The notes: generated by a model not told the origin, from the sequence alone. Numbered from the stretch's first letter, positions 55,344-64,000 are shown. The stretch is DNA of 64,000 bases from an uncultured Candidatus Poseidoniales archaeon (GCA_905182515.1 CAJJBW010000005.1:95180-159179), one strand, 5' to 3'. Made by a program: numbers and translations.

Positions 55344-56275
55344 TTGGATCAAGTACCCCAAGGATAAAAAGGCAAAGTGCTATTAGATTATTTGCACAGG
55401 AATTTTCTGAGGCAAATCTTACTGAACAAGGAGTGGGGGAATATGATCCTTCTTTTGTTATAACCAAATTAGGAATAAAAGTAAATCGCGCATTGGTAAG
55501 TGGAGTAATTGAGCGTCTTGAAAGAAGAGAAGGAGATAATGGGCCAAGTTTCAGCGGAGTATTAAGAGATCCAACGGGAAATCATCGTTTTAACATAGCT
55601 CCATTCCAAACAGAGTTACAATTGGATATTGAGGAGTTACATGCTAGATTTGAATCCGGAGATCGTTTTTTGATGGCTCTAGTGGGCAAGTCAAGATGGT
55701 TTGAAGGAGATGACGGAGGAATATTTACTTCATTTCGTGCAGAAGAATTTTCAGTAATAGATCAAGAAACATATATGCATTGGCTTATTGATACTTCAGA
55801 CGCAACTATGAGGAGACTCAAATCACACGAAAATTCCTTAGGAGTAGAGTTAACTCAAGATTCTCTGAAATCATCAAATGTACCCTCTGATCTAATAGAT
55901 GGTACAATCATGTCTAGGCAACATTATCCCGATTTTGATTCTGAAACTTACCGCCTAGGGGTATTAAAAGCACTATCAAGTGCATTAGGAAGAAATAATG
56001 TAACAGAAATTGAAGATGACAAAGTAATTGAACCATCATCTAGTCAAGAGGAAACTGTCTCTTCACTTACATCCTCTAATGCTCCTGGTGTGATAATGGA
56101 TACTATTAGGAGACTTGATTCAGGAGTTGGAGTGGAATATGATGCATTGGTAGAGGCATGTACATTAGCAGGCATTTCTAGAGAATCTGCTGAAGACTCC
56201 ATTGAAGATTTACGCGATACACGTGGAGATATTGTTGAACCAAGGTTCGGCTTCTTTCGTTTATTGTCAAAATAA
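55340..56275 (+). CDS. RPA-associated protein (Rpa2/COG3390 type)
   Basis: OB-fold partner encoded with RPA in euryarchaea. MIGSSTPRIKRQSAIRLFAQEFSEANL and YDPSFVITKLGIKVNRALVSGVIERLE, followed by SFSGVLRDPTGNHRFNIAPFQTELQ, are the characteristic start of the family. The C-terminal part (about 250-310) looks like a winged helix (IMDTIRRLDSGVGVEYDALVEACTLAG). ATG 55340 overlaps the rpa1 stop by 4 nt, supporting this start over the track's 55325. Probably forms a complex with RPA1 on single-stranded DNA. Confidence 0.88.
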   Translation: MIGSSTPRIKRQSAIRLFAQEFSEANLTEQGVGEYDPSFVITKLGIKVNRALVSGVIERLERREGDNGPSFSGVLRDPTGNHRFNIAPFQTELQLDIEELHARFESGDRFLMALVGKSRWFEGDDGGIFTSFRAEEFSVIDQETYMHWLIDTSDATMRRLKSHENSLGVELTQDSLKSSNVPSDLIDGTIMSRQHYPDFDSETYRLGVLKALSSALGRNNVTEIEDDKVIEPSSSQEETVSSLTSSNAPGVIMDTIRRLDSGVGVEYDALVEACTLAGISRESAEDSIEDLRDTRGDIVEPRFGFFRLLSK

Positions 56276-56283
56276 TTGAATTT

Positions 56284-57222
56284 TCATTTAGTGTTATTAT
56301 TTAAATTAAGAATCTTAGATCTAATTCTATTTATTGTCATCTCAACTCTGTTTGTTATCACTGGTCTAATGATTTTAGTGTCGGAAATAATTGCACCTTT
56401 GGCTTCTGCTATGTCATTTGCAACAGAAATAAGTTTATTTTTTACAATTTCTTCTTCTATTGGCCATCCTCTTCTTTTTGTAAGGCGGACTAACAATTCT
56501 CTTTCTATTTCTCCCCAATTCCCTTGGTATTCTTTCAATATTGTTCCAATCATTCTATCTAATTCATCTACCCTTGCTTGAAGTGATAGCAAGTCACCCT
56601 GGATTATTTCATTTTCTTTATCTATATCACTTATCATTAAATCCCTTGCATCTTCAATAGTTGCAACTGGGGCACCAATATTGAAATTTCCTATGGATAC
56701 GTTTACGTTCACAGGATTTATCAATTCTTTAATAATCAAATCATTTCCAGTTAGTTGAATGCCGTTTCTATGAATGCTTCGCTTAATTTTTCCCCATTTA
56801 TTAAATTGATTGGTCAAAACTCCAGCCACTCTTCCCATTAACACGGTCCTTGTTCCTGTTAATGGCATTTCTAATTTTTTACAAAGATCAAAAAGAGTTT
56901 CTCTATCAAGCTCCGCAAGCCTTTCTATTGTCATTCTCCTTGAATCAAAATTAATATGGAGCCATATTCTTTGCCGTCTTTCCTTGTGCGAACCTGAGGA
57001 TTTAATTCCAAATATCTTCAATATTTCTCCCATTTCCTTATGAGAAATAGCCTGTATACCTTCCCACGTCAAATCAAGATTTGATAATACCATGCATTTT
57101 ATCAATCTTGCTCGTAATACTTCTACAGAGCCACTTTTGGAGAAATTACTACTTTCTGCCAACTCTCGTAACTCTGTAAGTCGATTCTTATACAAGGAAT
57201 CTAATAGAATAGCGTCTATCAT
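56284..57222 (-). CDS. SAP-repeat protein, putative DNA-binding
   Basis: Three SAP-like helix-turn-helix units are visible. The first, near residues 9-43, is LYKNRLTELRELAESSNFSKSGSVEVLRARLI. A second lies near 55-90 (ISHKEMGEILKIFGIKSSGSHKERRQRIW). A third lies near 103-137 (LAELDRETLFDLCKKLEMPLTGTRTVLMGRV). The remaining 150 residues are mostly helical, with a coiled-coil-like stretch (EIIQGDLLSLQARVDELDRMIGTILKEYQGNWGEI). SAP motifs bind DNA in known proteins. It converges with the RPA pair. No named family; the role is inferred from the repeats. Confidence 0.65.
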   Translation of the reverse strand: MIDAILLDSLYKNRLTELRELAESSNFSKSGSVEVLRARLIKCMVLSNLDLTWEGIQAISHKEMGEILKIFGIKSSGSHKERRQRIWLHINFDSRRMTIERLAELDRETLFDLCKKLEMPLTGTRTVLMGRVAGVLTNQFNKWGKIKRSIHRNGIQLTGNDLIIKELINPVNVNVSIGNFNIGAPVATIEDARDLMISDIDKENEIIQGDLLSLQARVDELDRMIGTILKEYQGNWGEIERELLVRLTKRRGWPIEEEIVKNKLISVANDIAEAKGAIISDTKIIRPVITNRVEMTINRIRSKILNLNNNTK

Positions 57223-57323
57223 TGATATCCTACCTCAAGTTATCGTATACGCACATAGATGATATTGATTGTGTAAGAATAGTCTAACAAACATTAATTT
57301 ATGGATATAAATAGTTTTACGAC

Positions 57324-58394
57324 TTACTCTTTTAAGTCAATAAAAGCATTTGCAAACCCGTCTGAGTAGAAATCTTGCGGGACCTTCTGGGAAGTTTCTT
57401 TTAGCATAATCCCCCAATCTCTAATTAATGATATAGTTGCAAATTCATATTTTTTATAAGGTATTATTCTATGGATACTTATCGTCCTCTTCCCATTTTT
57501 AGAAATTCTTTCAATTTTAACTTCAACATGAACTTTAGAATCTAAAACGTCACCCTCTGAATCATGGCAAGCCTGTTCTAAAGTCAAATCTTTATTTTTT
57601 TCTGCCTCTTCCATCAGGGACCTGACTCTCCTATGTCTAACTAAAATACCTGTATTCATTAATTCACTCAAATCAAAACTGCCTATAATTTGATTTTGAA
57701 TCCACCATATAGTTTCTCCCTCTTTCTCTGATATCAAATTGGTTAATGATTTTGGAGAACTATTTCTGCTTATGTAAACAATTAAATCTGAATAAGGAAT
57801 TGGAAGAAAATGATGCCCACCTCTATCTTTTGGATCGGGCAATAATGCATGCCTTCTCCCGTTTAGATGTAACTCATCAAATATCTTTCTAGAGGTTACA
57901 AAACCATCTATGTATCCTGTTTTCTTCATATCTTCCATCCATTTTATTTCTTCAACTTGATTGGAATGTACTAGTGATATTTCATTTATGGACTTGAACG
58001 CCTCGGTACTCAGAACTCGTAAATCCTTTCTTGACCTTCTCAATTGCCTTCTAATTATTTTGTAATCGCACAAAATAATGGCTGATTTTGGCTGATAATC
58101 TATTTTATTTTCTGATACCAACAATAAATTTGGCCTTCTAGGTGTAATGGCACCATTTACTCTACATTCATATTTGGCCATTTCTAATTCTTTACCATGT
58201 ATCTCACTTGCAGGTACGGCCATCAAGTCATATTTTCCTTTATTTAAATCCTTTAAGCATGAATTTATGCTCGCACCTGTGACTACATTAGTTCCAAGTT
58301 CATCTAAATCCTCAGATTCCAAATATTTTAGTAAAAATTCAGTAACATTGCAATTGAGGGAATTTAAGGTTACGATACTTAATTTCTTGTCCAT
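57324..58394 (-). CDS. Hydroxymethylbilane synthase-fold protein lacking catalytic residues (tentative)
   Basis: I see a porphobilinogen-deaminase-like frame. LKDLNKGKYDLMAVPASEIHG mimics the ...G.iDiAVHS.KD segment, SAIILCDYKIIRRQLRRSRKDLRVL mimics iGTSS.RR..QL...RPDL, and MKKTGYIDGFVTSRKIFDELHLNGRRHALLPDP mimics the ...YDAiilA.AGL.RL......lP. segment. The usual dipyrromethane-binding Cys and the R-G-N-V loop are absent. The C-terminal 130 residues are lysine-rich. It could be a dead or repurposed HemC, or another periplasmic-binding-like fold. ATG 58394 is preferred to GTG 58445. Confidence 0.4.
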   Translation of the reverse strand: MDKKLSIVTLNSLNCNVTEFLLKYLESEDLDELGTNVVTGASINSCLKDLNKGKYDLMAVPASEIHGKELEMAKYECRVNGAITPRRPNLLLVSENKIDYQPKSAIILCDYKIIRRQLRRSRKDLRVLSTEAFKSINEISLVHSNQVEEIKWMEDMKKTGYIDGFVTSRKIFDELHLNGRRHALLPDPKDRGGHHFLPIPYSDLIVYISRNSSPKSLTNLISEKEGETIWWIQNQIIGSFDLSELMNTGILVRHRRVRSLMEEAEKNKDLTLEQACHDSEGDVLDSKVHVEVKIERISKNGKRTISIHRIIPYKKYEFATISLIRDWGIMLKETSQKVPQDFYSDGFANAFIDLKE

Positions 58395-58454
58395 CGCATC
58401 CACCTTGTTGAGGGAGTACTCACTGTACTCATTCTCTCCGCGCACACACTTGTT

Positions 58455-58461
58455 GATATAT
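58455..58461 (+). promoter_or_regulatory. Putative TATA box for the GGPP synthase gene
   Basis: TTGATATATG lies about 30-35 nt before the ATG at 58491, so the predicted transcript would be nearly leaderless. It also argues for that ATG over the TTG at 58476. Visual call. Confidence 0.3.
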
Positions 58462-58490
58462 GCGACCCCTTCTAGTTGTTCAAGATAGAC

Positions 58491-59471
58491 ATGGAGAATG
58501 TGTACTTTTACAACACTTTCTTATCCGATATAAAAAATAGAATTGATGAAGCACTAGAGGAGTTAGTATTACAAAAAATGTCCGATAAGGAGGCTCCTGC
58601 CATGATATTGGCCCGAGATATTCTGTTGTCAGGAGGTAAAAGATTCCGTCCAATATTAGCTTTATTAGCATTCGATGCAGCAGGGGGAGAAGACGAATCC
58701 ATAGTGATGGATTTGGCCCTCGCTTCGGAGATAATCCATACTGCAACTCTTATTCATGATGATATTTATGATCAATCAAAGACTAGGAGAGGAATGCCAA
58801 CATTACATACTAGCCACGGTTTACCTCATGCAATTATTGCAGGAGATTATTTATTTGTAATAGGTTTCTCTTTAGGGGGAAAATATGATAATATAATTGT
58901 GGAAAAAATGGCTACATCAGCTGCTAACCTAGCATCGGGCGAATTACTTCAGTTCGAACATATAGGTAACCTGAGTACAACTCCTGAAGATTACTATTCT
59001 ATAGTAGATGGTAAAACCGCTGGTGTATTCGCATCTGCATGTTCTTGTGCTGGAATAATTGCAGGAGCCAATGATGATGTAATTGAATCATTAGAAAATT
59101 TCGGTATAGAGTTAGGCCGCGCATTCCAATTGGTTGATGATTTACTTGATCTAACGGGAGATCCTTCTATGGGGAAGCCAAAAGGTACTGATGTCCACGA
59201 AGGTAAAATGACATTACCATTAATTCATGCATTAACGATTCTACATGGAATCGAAAGAGAACAATTAGCAGATATTTTGAATAATTTCAGTAATGATAGG
59301 TGGCAAGAATTAACAAACTTACTTGCCAAGTCAGGTTCTTTCGATTATACTCAACAGTTAATTGTTAACCATGTAGATAGGGCATTAAGCCACTTAGATT
59401 ATTTGCCTGAAAGTAATGCAAAAAAACTAATGACAGATATTGCTATAGAGTCCCAAAATAGGAGATTATAA
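58491..59471 (+). CDS. idsA: Geranylgeranyl (polyprenyl) diphosphate synthase
   Basis: Builds the C20 (or longer) isoprenyl chain of archaeal ether lipids. The first aspartate-rich motif is LIHDDIYDQSKTRRGMPT, preceded by LLSGGKRFRPILALL. The second is FQLVDDLLDLTGD, and KGTDVHEGKMTLPLIHA follows. Residues just before the first motif (EIIHTATL) lack a bulky chain-length stop at position -5, which suits C20 products. The gene is followed 27 nt later by geranylgeranyl reductase. Length 326, standard. Confidence 0.94.
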   Translation: MENVYFYNTFLSDIKNRIDEALEELVLQKMSDKEAPAMILARDILLSGGKRFRPILALLAFDAAGGEDESIVMDLALASEIIHTATLIHDDIYDQSKTRRGMPTLHTSHGLPHAIIAGDYLFVIGFSLGGKYDNIIVEKMATSAANLASGELLQFEHIGNLSTTPEDYYSIVDGKTAGVFASACSCAGIIAGANDDVIESLENFGIELGRAFQLVDDLLDLTGDPSMGKPKGTDVHEGKMTLPLIHALTILHGIEREQLADILNNFSNDRWQELTNLLAKSGSFDYTQQLIVNHVDRALSHLDYLPESNAKKLMTDIAIESQNRRL

Positions 59472-59498
59472 TTTATTAATTATGATTGTGGTGCCATT

Positions 59499-60599
59499 AT
59501 GATTGAAGATGATTCATGGGATGTAATAGTAATAGGTGGTGGCCCTGCAGGTAGCACTACTGCGAGGTATATTGCTAAAGAAGGACTTAGGGTTTTAGTT
59601 ATCGATGGCCGGAATCCTATAGGATCGCCATTACAGTGCGGAGAATTAGTGCCAAGTAATGATGAAATGAGGCGTTTGTGCCCAAATGTACCCAATATGG
59701 AAGATCTATTTAGGACACCAGAAAATGCTATTTCTAGGCGCACTGATGAAATGCACTTGGTACCTCCATCTGGAAAACCTCTAAAATACAATTTCGAAGG
59801 TTTAATTCTTAACCGTGTTAGGCATGATGAAGAATTAGTAAAATTAGCCCAATCACTCGGTGCACAATATTTATTGGGAAAACGTGTAGAAAAAATAGAA
59901 GGCACATGTGTTGAACTCAAAGACGGAACCAAATTGAATGCAAAGATAATAGTTGGAGCAGGAGGTCACAATGACCCACTACGTAAAAAACACTGGAACG
60001 TCACATCATTAAATATTCCTGTAAAATTTGTTTTAATGGATGGTGATTTTCATGATGCCGTCGAATTGCACTTTGGATCCCTAGCTCCAGGTGGTTATGC
60101 ATGGATGTTTCCTAAAAAAGGTGGAGCAAATATCGGCTTGGGAATTCAAAGAGAATTTTCAAAAGGAAAGTCAATAAATACCCTTTCAAAAGAATTTATT
60201 TCAAAATATGAAGGTAATATAACATACAGAGGGGCAGGTTCTCTTCCGATGTCAGGGTCAATAAAATCATTTGTAAAAGATAATTACCTCTTAGTGGGGG
60301 ACTCTGCTGGAATGGTTCTACCTTCAAATGGTGCTGGAATAACTATCGCCATGATAGGGGGGCGAATCGCAGGCCAAGTTATTTCAGAACATTTAAAGTT
60401 AGGGACTCCTTTAATCGAGTATGAAAATAGATGGAATACTCAAATGGGAAAGGTCATGAAAAATTCAAAAAGAGCATTCAGCCTAGGAAGTATAATTTTT
60501 AGATTACCTGATTGGATCATTAATATGCTATTCAATCGTTTTAGTAAACCATTTATTTGGAATGCTATTACCTGTAGGTCGTTATTTAAAATAATCTGA
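59499..60599 (+). CDS. Geranylgeranyl reductase family FAD-dependent oxidoreductase
   Basis: Saturates the geranylgeranyl chains of archaeal lipids. VIVIGGGPAGSTTARYIAKEGLRVLVID is the Rossmann FAD-binding start, followed by SPLQCGELVP (substrate/FAD cysteine loop of the family), GGYAWMFPKKGGANIGLGI (PxxYxWxFP signature, here GYAWMFP), and LLVGDSAGMVLPSNGAGITIAMIGGRIAG (GD motif). Basic residues near the end suit membrane association. Operon with the GGPP synthase; convergent with the methyltransferase next to it. Confidence 0.9.
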   Translation: MIEDDSWDVIVIGGGPAGSTTARYIAKEGLRVLVIDGRNPIGSPLQCGELVPSNDEMRRLCPNVPNMEDLFRTPENAISRRTDEMHLVPPSGKPLKYNFEGLILNRVRHDEELVKLAQSLGAQYLLGKRVEKIEGTCVELKDGTKLNAKIIVGAGGHNDPLRKKHWNVTSLNIPVKFVLMDGDFHDAVELHFGSLAPGGYAWMFPKKGGANIGLGIQREFSKGKSINTLSKEFISKYEGNITYRGAGSLPMSGSIKSFVKDNYLLVGDSAGMVLPSNGAGITIAMIGGRIAGQVISEHLKLGTPLIEYENRWNTQMGKVMKNSKRAFSLGSIIFRLPDWIINMLFNRFSKPFIWNAITCRSLFKII

Positions 60600-61310
60600 T
60601 TATGGAACTGTAGCGGTCCATATGGTTGCCATGCCGGGAAATATGACCTTTCCTTTGACATTCTCAAAACCTTCTTGTTCGAGCATCCGCGTATATTTTT
60701 TGGTAGTTCCAAAACTAACATATGTTTTAGTTAACCATTTCCAAGGATGTTCTTTTTGTTTACATATTAATCTAGCATAAGTACCAACCCAATATTTCAT
60801 CCAGATATATCCTAAAAATCCATGGAAAGAATTTATTTTCGCTGGATCTACGATTATTATTAACCCTCCAGGTTTTAGAACTCTTTTTGCCTCACTTAAT
60901 CCCTTTCTTTTGTCATACCAGTCTCTAAATGAGAAAAGAGTACACGCTGCATCAAAGTAGTCCTCTTCAAACGGTAAGTCTTCAGCAGTACCTCTATGAA
61001 ATTCCGCTAATGCATATCCCCTCTCCGTTCGTTTTTTATTCACTCTTGATTCTGCAATTCTTAGCATTTCAGGTATTGGATCGAGGCAAAATAGCATAGC
61101 ACCCTCTACATCTTCTGCAAAACTACCTGGGCCACAACCTATCTCAATTATATTCCCTTCATCAGGAAGTAAGTTTCTGGCTCTTTTCCTCCATTTCTTA
61201 ACTTGTCCCAAAGTAGCAAAATTATTTATTCTATCATAAACAGGTATGGTGGCTTCTAGATTACGTTGCAATTCTTTCCAATCTGATTCTCCGATTATCT
61301 CTGTATCCAC
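60600..61310 (-). CDS. SAM-dependent methyltransferase, UbiE/COQ5-like
   Basis: Class I methyltransferase. Motif I is IIEIGCGPGSFAEDV, motif II is LFCLDPIPEMLRIAE, and the post-motif region has GTAEDLPFEEDYFDAACTLFSFRDW. VLKPGGLIIIVDP is motif III. The N-terminal VYDRINNFATLGQVKKWRKRA block is the UbiE/MenG start. Thus quinone methylation is likely, although other lipid substrates are possible. It sits head-on to the reductase gene, with no intergenic gap. It has 236 residues. Confidence 0.85.
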   Translation of the reverse strand: MDTEIIGESDWKELQRNLEATIPVYDRINNFATLGQVKKWRKRARNLLPDEGNIIEIGCGPGSFAEDVEGAMLFCLDPIPEMLRIAESRVNKKRTERGYALAEFHRGTAEDLPFEEDYFDAACTLFSFRDWYDKRKGLSEAKRVLKPGGLIIIVDPAKINSFHGFLGYIWMKYWVGTYARLICKQKEHPWKWLTKTYVSFGTTKKYTRMLEQEGFENVKGKVIFPGMATIWTATVP

Positions 61311-61446
61311 ATTACTCGTAGTAACCTCTCATATTTGGTTGGTTCCATGCAGAGATTAGATATTTAGGAGAGAAGCAAAATTCTACTCCTATGTAGGTTA
61401 CCATGATAAACTACTCTTTGTTCCCATGCACATAGAAGGTATGTTA

Positions 61447-61761
61447 ATGGGCAAAGAAGATGTTCTACGTGCAATTAAAGATGCAGAGAAGTCTGCTGCT
61501 GAAACGTTATTAAATGCTAATAAAGAAGCATCATCAATAGTCTCGTTGGCTCGTCAAAATGCTTCAGAAATTCTTAATTCAGGGCGTGCCACCTCTGAGT
61601 CAGATGCCCAAGTTTTACTTTCTGATGCACGTGAAAGTGCAAGTTCTGAAGCCAAGGTTGTTTCCACTGGCGGCCAAGTAGAACAAAAAAACATTCATGA
61701 TTCAGGGCAGAAAAATCGAGATAAGGCTGCTAAAGTAGTAATCGATGCTTTTAGAAAATAA
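61447..61761 (+). CDS. atpH: A-type ATP synthase subunit H (peripheral-stalk helix)
   Basis: A short Ala-, Ser- and Glu-rich, almost fully helical coiled coil (MGKEDVLRAIKDAEKSAAETLL...) that pairs with subunit E in the peripheral stalk of the archaeal A1Ao ATP synthase. Low complexity is normal for this subunit. ATG 61447 is preferred over upstream ATGs at 61426 and 61441. The next gene is subunit I, 24 nt away, and subunit K follows, the expected H-I-K order. Confidence 0.82.
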   Translation: MGKEDVLRAIKDAEKSAAETLLNANKEASSIVSLARQNASEILNSGRATSESDAQVLLSDARESASSEAKVVSTGGQVEQKNIHDSGQKNRDKAAKVVIDAFRK

Positions 61762-61785
61762 TCCTAATGCCAGAGGTTGTCAATT

Positions 61786-63858
61786 ATGTCCTCAATTAAG
61801 ACACAAAAAATGGGTCGTTTAATCGCCGCTGGCGTTAAAAATAAAATTGATGATTTAATTGATGCATTGGCTTCACTTAATGCACTACATTTTATTGAAT
61901 ATGATGGGGCTGAGGAAGGATTTGAACTCGGTACTCCAAAAGATGAAGCAGAAGTAATCGGCAAACGTCTGAATCAACTTCGTTCTGCAGCCTCAATCGT
62001 AAACGTCTCCGGACCCGGTGAAAAAGTTTCAGCTGCCCAAGTTCGCTCAGATCTTGATGATTCTTTGACCCATGCTGTAGAATTATTACTGGAGAAAAGT
62101 ACAAATTTAGATTCAGTTGAAAATAAACTATCTTCTTTAAAAGAAAATGTTGCAAATCTGGAACTATTAGCATCTCTGGGTATTGATGTTGAATTATTAT
62201 CTGGTTATTCTAATCTTTCTTCATTTGTAGGTACTGTTACAGACTTAGAAATTTTTAAAGAAATTGAGTATGATAACATCTTTTTTGAAGGCTATTCCAA
62301 TAAAAATAAAGTAATTGCAGTTTTTGTAAAAACGGAAAACTCTCACGCAATTCAATCCAAATTAAATGCCGTCGGCTTTCAGGCTGTTAATATTTCAACA
62401 AATCTAAAAGGAAATCCAAATAATTTACTTAAAGAAATACATTTAGAAATATTATCCCTTTACAAAGAAAAATCTTCACTTTCTAATGAAATAGACTCAT
62501 GGTCTAATGAGTTCGGGCCTTCTCTTGTTTGCGCCTTAGAACTTTTGGAGCGAGAGCACGATATTCTAACTGCACCAGTAAAGATTGGTGTTTCCGAACA
62601 TGCCTTTTTTATTGATGGATGGATTGAAATGTCTCGTTCAGAGGAAGTCAAATCAATATTATCCGATTCTTGCCTATATACGGAAGTTTCTCCATTTGTC
62701 ATAGAAGCTGGTAATGGAGGGCATGGCCATTCAGATCATTCTCACAAACAAGAGATGCCGCCAATCGCATATAAAAATAGAAAGTTAAGTAAACCTATGG
62801 AGTTACTTACCGATGCAGTAGGAAGGCCAGCATATGGAAGAATTGATCCTACTTTATTCATGTTTGTAACATATCCAATATTCTTTGGAATGATGCTTGG
62901 AGATATGGCCTATGGTCTGATTACCATTTCTCTTGGCGTATTTATCATGAGTCGCGCAGACTCAAATGAAATGATGAACTTAGGGGGAAAATTCCTGGTA
63001 TACATAGGATTAGCGACTTTTGGATTCGGTTACCTTTACGCTGAATTCGCAGGATGGGAAATAATTCACCCTCATCATCCTAATCCTGCCGAAGCTCTTT
63101 CTTTCTTGTATCCAGATGCTGCTTTATCTTCATCTCATGATTATTATGCTTGGCATAAATCATTGCCGTTTGGTGTAGAATTGGCTTATCCTTTCCATCG
63201 AGTTACATCTAATCTCGAAGATTTAATAATATTGACAATATATCTTGGTTTTGTGCATATTATATTTGGTAGATTAATAGGTTTCAGAGATGTATTATTC
63301 TACGGCACTGATCATGGTCATGTAGGTTTTCTGGCTGCATTTTTTGAACATGGTGTATGGATTGTTTTGCTCCTCGGTGGCTTTATGTTCTCATATGGTT
63401 ACCTTGGTCCAAGTGAGGCAGAAGGCATGATGATTCCAGGAGCTGTAATTGCCATAACAGCAGTGTTTATGCTAATGTGGACTCTATATAATTATCATGG
63501 CATACCATTGGCGATAAGTTTAATTTTGGCACCAATCGAAGCAATAGGTATGATGCCGTCAGTAATATCTTATGTACGGATATTTGCTGTCGGGATCGTT
63601 GGAGTTAAAATAGCCGAAACGGGCAACATGTTGTGGGATCCAATGAAAGATGCCCTCTTGGAATATAATCCATTAGCTCTAGTATTATTTTTAGGTTGGT
63701 TATTAGTCCAATTATTCGCATGGGGCCTCGGAGTATTTAGTCCTAACATCCATGCAGCCAGGCTTCATTTTGTAGAATGGATGAGGCAATATTATGATTC
63801 TAGCGGAGAGGTATTCTTGCCTTTCGGTTTTCGAACTCGCCACGTGGAGGTTGAGTGA
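61786..63858 (+). CDS. atpI: A-type ATP synthase subunit I (membrane a-subunit)
   Basis: Forms the proton or sodium half-channels and the stator. The N-terminal 340 residues are cytoplasmic and helical. A His-rich stretch (HGHSDHSHKQ) precedes the membrane part, which has about seven to eight helices from residue 365 on. PTLFMFVTYPIFFGMMLGDMAYGLI is the classic subunit I entry, and SYVRIFAVGIVGVKIAE contains the essential arginine of the a-subunit. The track starts at TTG 61777; ATG 61786 is better, with GAGG 10 nt upstream. Confidence 0.93.
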   Translation: MSSIKTQKMGRLIAAGVKNKIDDLIDALASLNALHFIEYDGAEEGFELGTPKDEAEVIGKRLNQLRSAASIVNVSGPGEKVSAAQVRSDLDDSLTHAVELLLEKSTNLDSVENKLSSLKENVANLELLASLGIDVELLSGYSNLSSFVGTVTDLEIFKEIEYDNIFFEGYSNKNKVIAVFVKTENSHAIQSKLNAVGFQAVNISTNLKGNPNNLLKEIHLEILSLYKEKSSLSNEIDSWSNEFGPSLVCALELLEREHDILTAPVKIGVSEHAFFIDGWIEMSRSEEVKSILSDSCLYTEVSPFVIEAGNGGHGHSDHSHKQEMPPIAYKNRKLSKPMELLTDAVGRPAYGRIDPTLFMFVTYPIFFGMMLGDMAYGLITISLGVFIMSRADSNEMMNLGGKFLVYIGLATFGFGYLYAEFAGWEIIHPHHPNPAEALSFLYPDAALSSSHDYYAWHKSLPFGVELAYPFHRVTSNLEDLIILTIYLGFVHIIFGRLIGFRDVLFYGTDHGHVGFLAAFFEHGVWIVLLLGGFMFSYGYLGPSEAEGMMIPGAVIAITAVFMLMWTLYNYHGIPLAISLILAPIEAIGMMPSVISYVRIFAVGIVGVKIAETGNMLWDPMKDALLEYNPLALVLFLGWLLVQLFAWGLGVFSPNIHAARLHFVEWMRQYYDSSGEVFLPFGFRTRHVEVE

Positions 63859-63905
63859 TATCACATTCCAAGCTATTATGCTTAGAAAAAATGGAGGAAA
63901 AAAAT

Positions 63906-64000
63906 ATGAATAATAAAAATAAAATGAGTGGACTAAGTATGTTGCTAGCTTTAACATCAATTGTGATGATTGCTAGTGGAGTACAAGCTGAACAAACTGG
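63906..64000 (+). CDS. atpK: A-type ATP synthase subunit K (proteolipid), N-terminal part (runs off window)
   Basis: Partial: only the first 31 codons. The frame MNNKNKMSGLSMLLALTSI continues VMIASGVQAEQT. This is a lysine start, a hydrophobic helix and an AxA-like site, the signal-like leader seen in many archaeal c-ring proteolipids. GGAGG lies about 10 nt upstream of the ATG. The identity is inferred mainly from its position after H and I. Confidence 0.6.
   Translation, partial: MNNKNKMSGLSMLLALTSIVMIASGVQAEQT

Noticed and set aside
61426-63858. Possible CRISPR, IS or integrase signals across the window
   Set aside because: No regularly spaced repeats, transposase or integrase motifs were seen anywhere; the only mobile-like traces are in 8.2-11 kb.

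Overview
The window reads as chromosome from a planktonic marine archaeon of the Thermoplasmatota, most likely Marine Group II (Poseidoniales), or a close relative such as Marine Group III. Archaeal hallmarks are RNA polymerase subunit K, GatD, Pelota, the RFC small subunit, an RPA and RPA-associated protein pair, A-type ATP synthase subunits H, I and K, GGPP synthase with geranylgeranyl reductase, 2-oxoacid:ferredoxin oxidoreductase, and a tRNA-Met intron with a textbook bulge-helix-bulge. The DNA is AT-rich and tightly packed. There is a strong admixture of bacterial-type genes: cold-shock protein, RNase PH, formate-THF ligase, IcmF, SMUG1-type uracil glycosylase, tryptophan 2,3-dioxygenase, heme A synthase and DoxX. 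This mixture fits an aerobic, protein- and lipid-degrading surface-ocean heterotroph. The taxonomic assignment is inference; no rRNA is present.

Layout: 1-2.8 kb (minus) ctaA (partial), rpoK, thiolase, tryptophan 2,3-dioxygenase. 2.9-8.1 kb acetyltransferase, RqcH, alpha/beta hydrolase, and a Nudix-metallo-beta-lactamase fusion. 8.2-11 kb a small accessory pocket: a duplicated mini-membrane-protein sequence, a sulfotransferase, a 35-nt copy of the tRNA-Gln 3' end, a secreted M14 carboxypeptidase and the intact tRNA-Gln. 11-18.4 kb KorAB, membrane cyclophilin, aconitase, unknown. 18.5-25 kb a 2189-residue surface protein. 25-32.4 kb acyl-CoA dehydrogenase, CspA, IcmF, LysE exporter, acyl-CoA synthetase. 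32.4-35.5 kb SMUG1-type glycosylase with YbaK deacylase, a PAP2 membrane protein, a small membrane protein. 35.6-38 kb an amnB-amnA-amnD-like operon. 38-42.7 kb an amino-acid permease with an EF-hand tail, PanB, RFC small subunit, a membrane protein. 42.8-51.6 kb intron-containing tRNA-Met, GatD, acyl-CoA carboxylase beta, shikimate dehydrogenase, formate-THF ligase, Pelota, a PfkB-like fragment, an endonuclease IV-like protein and tRNA-Phe. 51.6-57.2 kb RNase PH, DoxX, MogA, RPA, RPA-associated protein, a SAP-repeat protein. 57.3-61.3 kb a HemC-like protein, GGPP synthase, geranylgeranyl reductase, methyltransferase. 61.4 kb to the end: start of the A-ATPase operon.

Metabolic reading: thiolase, acyl-CoA dehydrogenase, acyl-CoA synthetase, acyl-CoA carboxylase and IcmF point to oxidation of fatty and branched-chain acids. 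KorAB and aconitase feed the TCA cycle, and heme A synthase implies an oxidase. The most striking system is the three-gene aminophenol ring-cleavage and aminomuconate deaminase operon. Together with tryptophan 2,3-dioxygenase 33 kb away, it suggests oxidative tryptophan or aminophenol breakdown in an archaeon. The second is a tRNA-Gln 3'-end direct repeat that brackets a secreted carboxypeptidase with no integrase in sight. No CRISPR array, insertion sequence, transposase, integrase or rRNA was found.
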